12,699 nucleotides of DNA from Deltaproteobacteria bacterium (GTDB lineage: Bacteria; Desulfobacterota; Deferrisomatia; Deferrisomatales; Deferrisomataceae). The stretch lies in contig JAADGT010000144.1 in assembly GCA_013152215.1 (NCBI GenBank), positions 1-12,699 on the forward strand, given 5' to 3'. The notes beneath the pieces are model-generated. The model did no database searches, was not told the origin of the DNA, and saw nothing but the letters and a program-made list of their open reading frames with translations. Shown here piece after piece: positions 10,146 to 12,699 of this stretch. The first letter of the stretch is position 1, and the number at the start of each line of letters is the position of its first letter. The translations under genes and the position numbers were made by a program.

Positions 10146-10544
10146 TCAGGCCCCCACCCGCTCCCGGATGAACCTCACCACGTCGTTGGTGTCGGTGCCG
10201 GGCAGGAAGATCTCGGCGAACCCGGCCTCCTTGAGGGCCGGGATGTCCTCCACCGGGATGATCCCGCCGCCGAACAGCAGCACGTCGTCCTTGCCCTTCT
10301 CGCGCAGCAGCTCCGCCACCCGCGGGAACAGCACCATGTGGGCCCCCGACAGGCACGACAGCCCCACCACGTCCACGTCCTCCTGGATCGAGGCCGCCAC
10401 GATCTTCTCGGGGGTCTGGCGGATGCCGGTGTAGATCACCTCCATGCCGGCGTCCCGCAGGGCTCGGGCCACCACCTTGGCGCCCCGGTCGTGGCCGTCG
10501 AGGCCGGGTTTTCCGATCAGCACACGGATCTTCTTCTCAGCCAT
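10146..10544 (-). CDS. mcmB: Methylmalonyl-CoA mutase, B12-binding small chain
   Basis: Binds adenosylcobalamin and completes the mutase with the separately encoded catalytic chain. The 132-residue protein is essentially only the cobalamin-binding domain. It shows the D-x-H-x-x-G motif as DGHDRG at 16-21, with H18 as the lower axial cobalt ligand, then SCL at 63-65 and GGG at 92-94, the spacing expected for base-off/His-on binding. It matches the C-terminal domain of single-chain mutases (VLIGKPGLDGHDRGAK at 8-23). ATG 10544 has GGGAGG upstream; an in-frame start nine codons earlier (10571) is less likely. It lies 40 bases after mcmA and 32 bases before mce, so the three form one operon. A homologous domain also occurs in other B12 mutases, but the mcmA neighbour settles the assignment. 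Confidence 0.92.
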   Translation of the reverse strand: MAEKKIRVLIGKPGLDGHDRGAKVVARALRDAGMEVIYTGIRQTPEKIVAASIQEDVDVVGLSCLSGAHMVLFPRVAELLREKGKDDVLLFGGGIIPVEDIPALKEAGFAEIFLPGTDTNDVVRFIRERVGA

Positions 10545-10584
10545 CCCATAACCCTCCCGGGAAGGAAGCAAAGGGGAGTCTCGA

Positions 10585-12246
<1,662 letters not shown>

Positions 12247-12312
12247 GGGACCCTCCCTCTGATCTCGGTTCAAAACCACAGGCCACCGGCCGTCCCGGCG
12301 GGCTGGCCCGGC

Positions 12313-12341
12313 AGGGTATCAGGATCGCCCCTTTTCAGCAA
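12313..12341 (-). promoter_or_regulatory. Candidate promoter of the mcmA-mcmB-mce operon
   Basis: On the minus strand TTGCTG (12341-12336) and TACCCT (12318-12313) are separated by exactly 17 bases, and the -10 is preceded by TGA, giving an extended -10 (TGATACCCT). Each hexamer matches consensus at only about three positions, so this is a weak sigma-70 candidate. It would give a leader of about 60 bases before mcmA. It is the only spaced pair I found in the 126-bp gap. Confidence 0.3.
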
Positions 12342-12343
12342 CA

Positions 12344-12357
12344 CTAAAGATCTTTAG
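12344..12357. promoter_or_regulatory. Perfect 14-bp palindrome CTAAAGATCTTTAG upstream of mcmA
   Basis: A perfect inverted repeat in an AT-rich patch inside very GC-rich sequence. It sits just upstream of the candidate -35 of the mcm operon; its centre would be about 45 bases before the predicted transcription start, where activators often bind next to RNA polymerase. It also lies just past the stop codon of the right-hand gene, but it is not GC-rich and has no T-run, so an operator is more likely than a terminator. The regulator is unknown. Confidence 0.4.
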
Positions 12358-12372
12358 GCAGGCTAAAAGATG

Positions 12373-12699
12373 TCAGCCGCCCCCCCACGCCCGGCGCAGC
12401 TCCCGGAGCACCGCGGTCAGCTCCCCCGGGTGCGTGGGGCCCTGCAGGTCCACCAGCAGGTCCTGGATGCCGCTGCGGCGCCACAGCGGGATCCGGTCGA
12501 GCCAGGTGAACGGCGCCTCCCGGTACACCCGGGCCGCGGGCTCGCGCACCAGGGCCCGGGGCACGGCCGACCACACCAGCGCGGTGCCGTCCTGGGCCAC
12601 CCGGGCCTCGTCGGGCGGCCAGACCACCCCGGGGTCGAGCCGGGTCACGAACAGCGGAACCCGGCCCCAGGCGTAGCCCACCGGCCGGGCCGGCCAACC
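12373..12699 (-). CDS. C-terminal fragment of an unidentified protein (possibly U32-peptidase-like)
   Basis: The frame is open from the window edge to a TGA at 12373, giving about 108 C-terminal residues; the start lies outside the window. Visible features are a RVPLFVTRLDP segment, then PFTWLDRIPLWRRSGIQDLL and a final helix ELTAVLRELRRAW, ending in three glycines. The pattern 'PLF(V)xRL ... L..I..LR..GI..L.VDL' faintly recalls the C-terminal part of U32-family peptidase/hydroxylase proteins, but no catalytic motif is in view, so the family is a guess. A GTG at 12681 could be read as a start, but the frame continues beyond it. It runs in the same direction as mcmA, 126 bases upstream of it. 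Confidence 0.6.
   Translation of the reverse strand, partial: GWPARPVGYAWGRVPLFVTRLDPGVVWPPDEARVAQDGTALVWSAVPRALVREPAARVYREAPFTWLDRIPLWRRSGIQDLLVDLQGPTHPGELTAVLRELRRAWGGG

Noticed and set aside
12247..12372. Cobalamin riboswitch upstream of mcmA
   Set aside because: The 126-bp gap is too short for a full element upstream of the coding start and lacks a B12-box-like sequence.

Overview
The window looks like chromosome from a GC-rich (by eye roughly two thirds to 70 % G+C) deltaproteobacterial lineage (Desulfobacterota/Desulfuromonadota, possibly Deferrisoma- or Geobacter-like). This is inferred from three things: the gene order pilB-pilT-pilC-pilS-pilR, a methylmalonyl-CoA mutase made as two chains with its epimerase, and strong GC bias at third codon positions. 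No 16S or other taxonomic marker is present, so the placement is tentative. I see no phage, plasmid, insertion-sequence, CRISPR or tRNA/rRNA gene.

Layout. Positions 1-472 are non-coding as far as can be supported and hold several small repeats. On the plus strand follow ribF (FAD synthesis) and aroE (shikimate pathway), overlapping by four bases, and then a type IV pilus block: pilB (extension ATPase with an N-terminal c-di-GMP-binding motif pair), pilT (retraction ATPase), a 281-bp repeat-bearing gap, pilC (inner-membrane platform), and pilS-pilR (sensor kinase and sigma-54 activator, again overlapping by four bases). A GC-rich hairpin built on an octamer repeat separates this block from a convergent minus-strand operon. 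In transcription order that operon is mcmA (mutase catalytic chain, 553 aa), mcmB (B12-binding chain, 132 aa) and mce (methylmalonyl-CoA epimerase). The right edge cuts a further minus-strand gene, of which only the C-terminal about 108 residues are visible; it may be a U32-peptidase-family protein.

How the genes work together. PilB and PilT drive pilus extension and retraction on the PilC platform, and PilS/PilR normally control transcription of the major pilin. No pilin gene lies beside pilR, where Geobacter has it. Mce and the two mutase chains interconvert (S)-methylmalonyl-CoA, (R)-methylmalonyl-CoA and succinyl-CoA, linking propionyl-CoA metabolism to the citric acid cycle. RibF and AroE are housekeeping enzymes with no mechanistic tie to pili.

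The protein-coding content is well-known families; I found no convincing new protein system. The least explained material is intergenic: short tandem arrays with 7-bp and 8-bp units rich in CTAG/CCAG, one of which forms the terminator between convergent genes and appears to supply the mce stop codon, and a diverged dispersed repeat present both upstream of ribF and between pilT and pilC.
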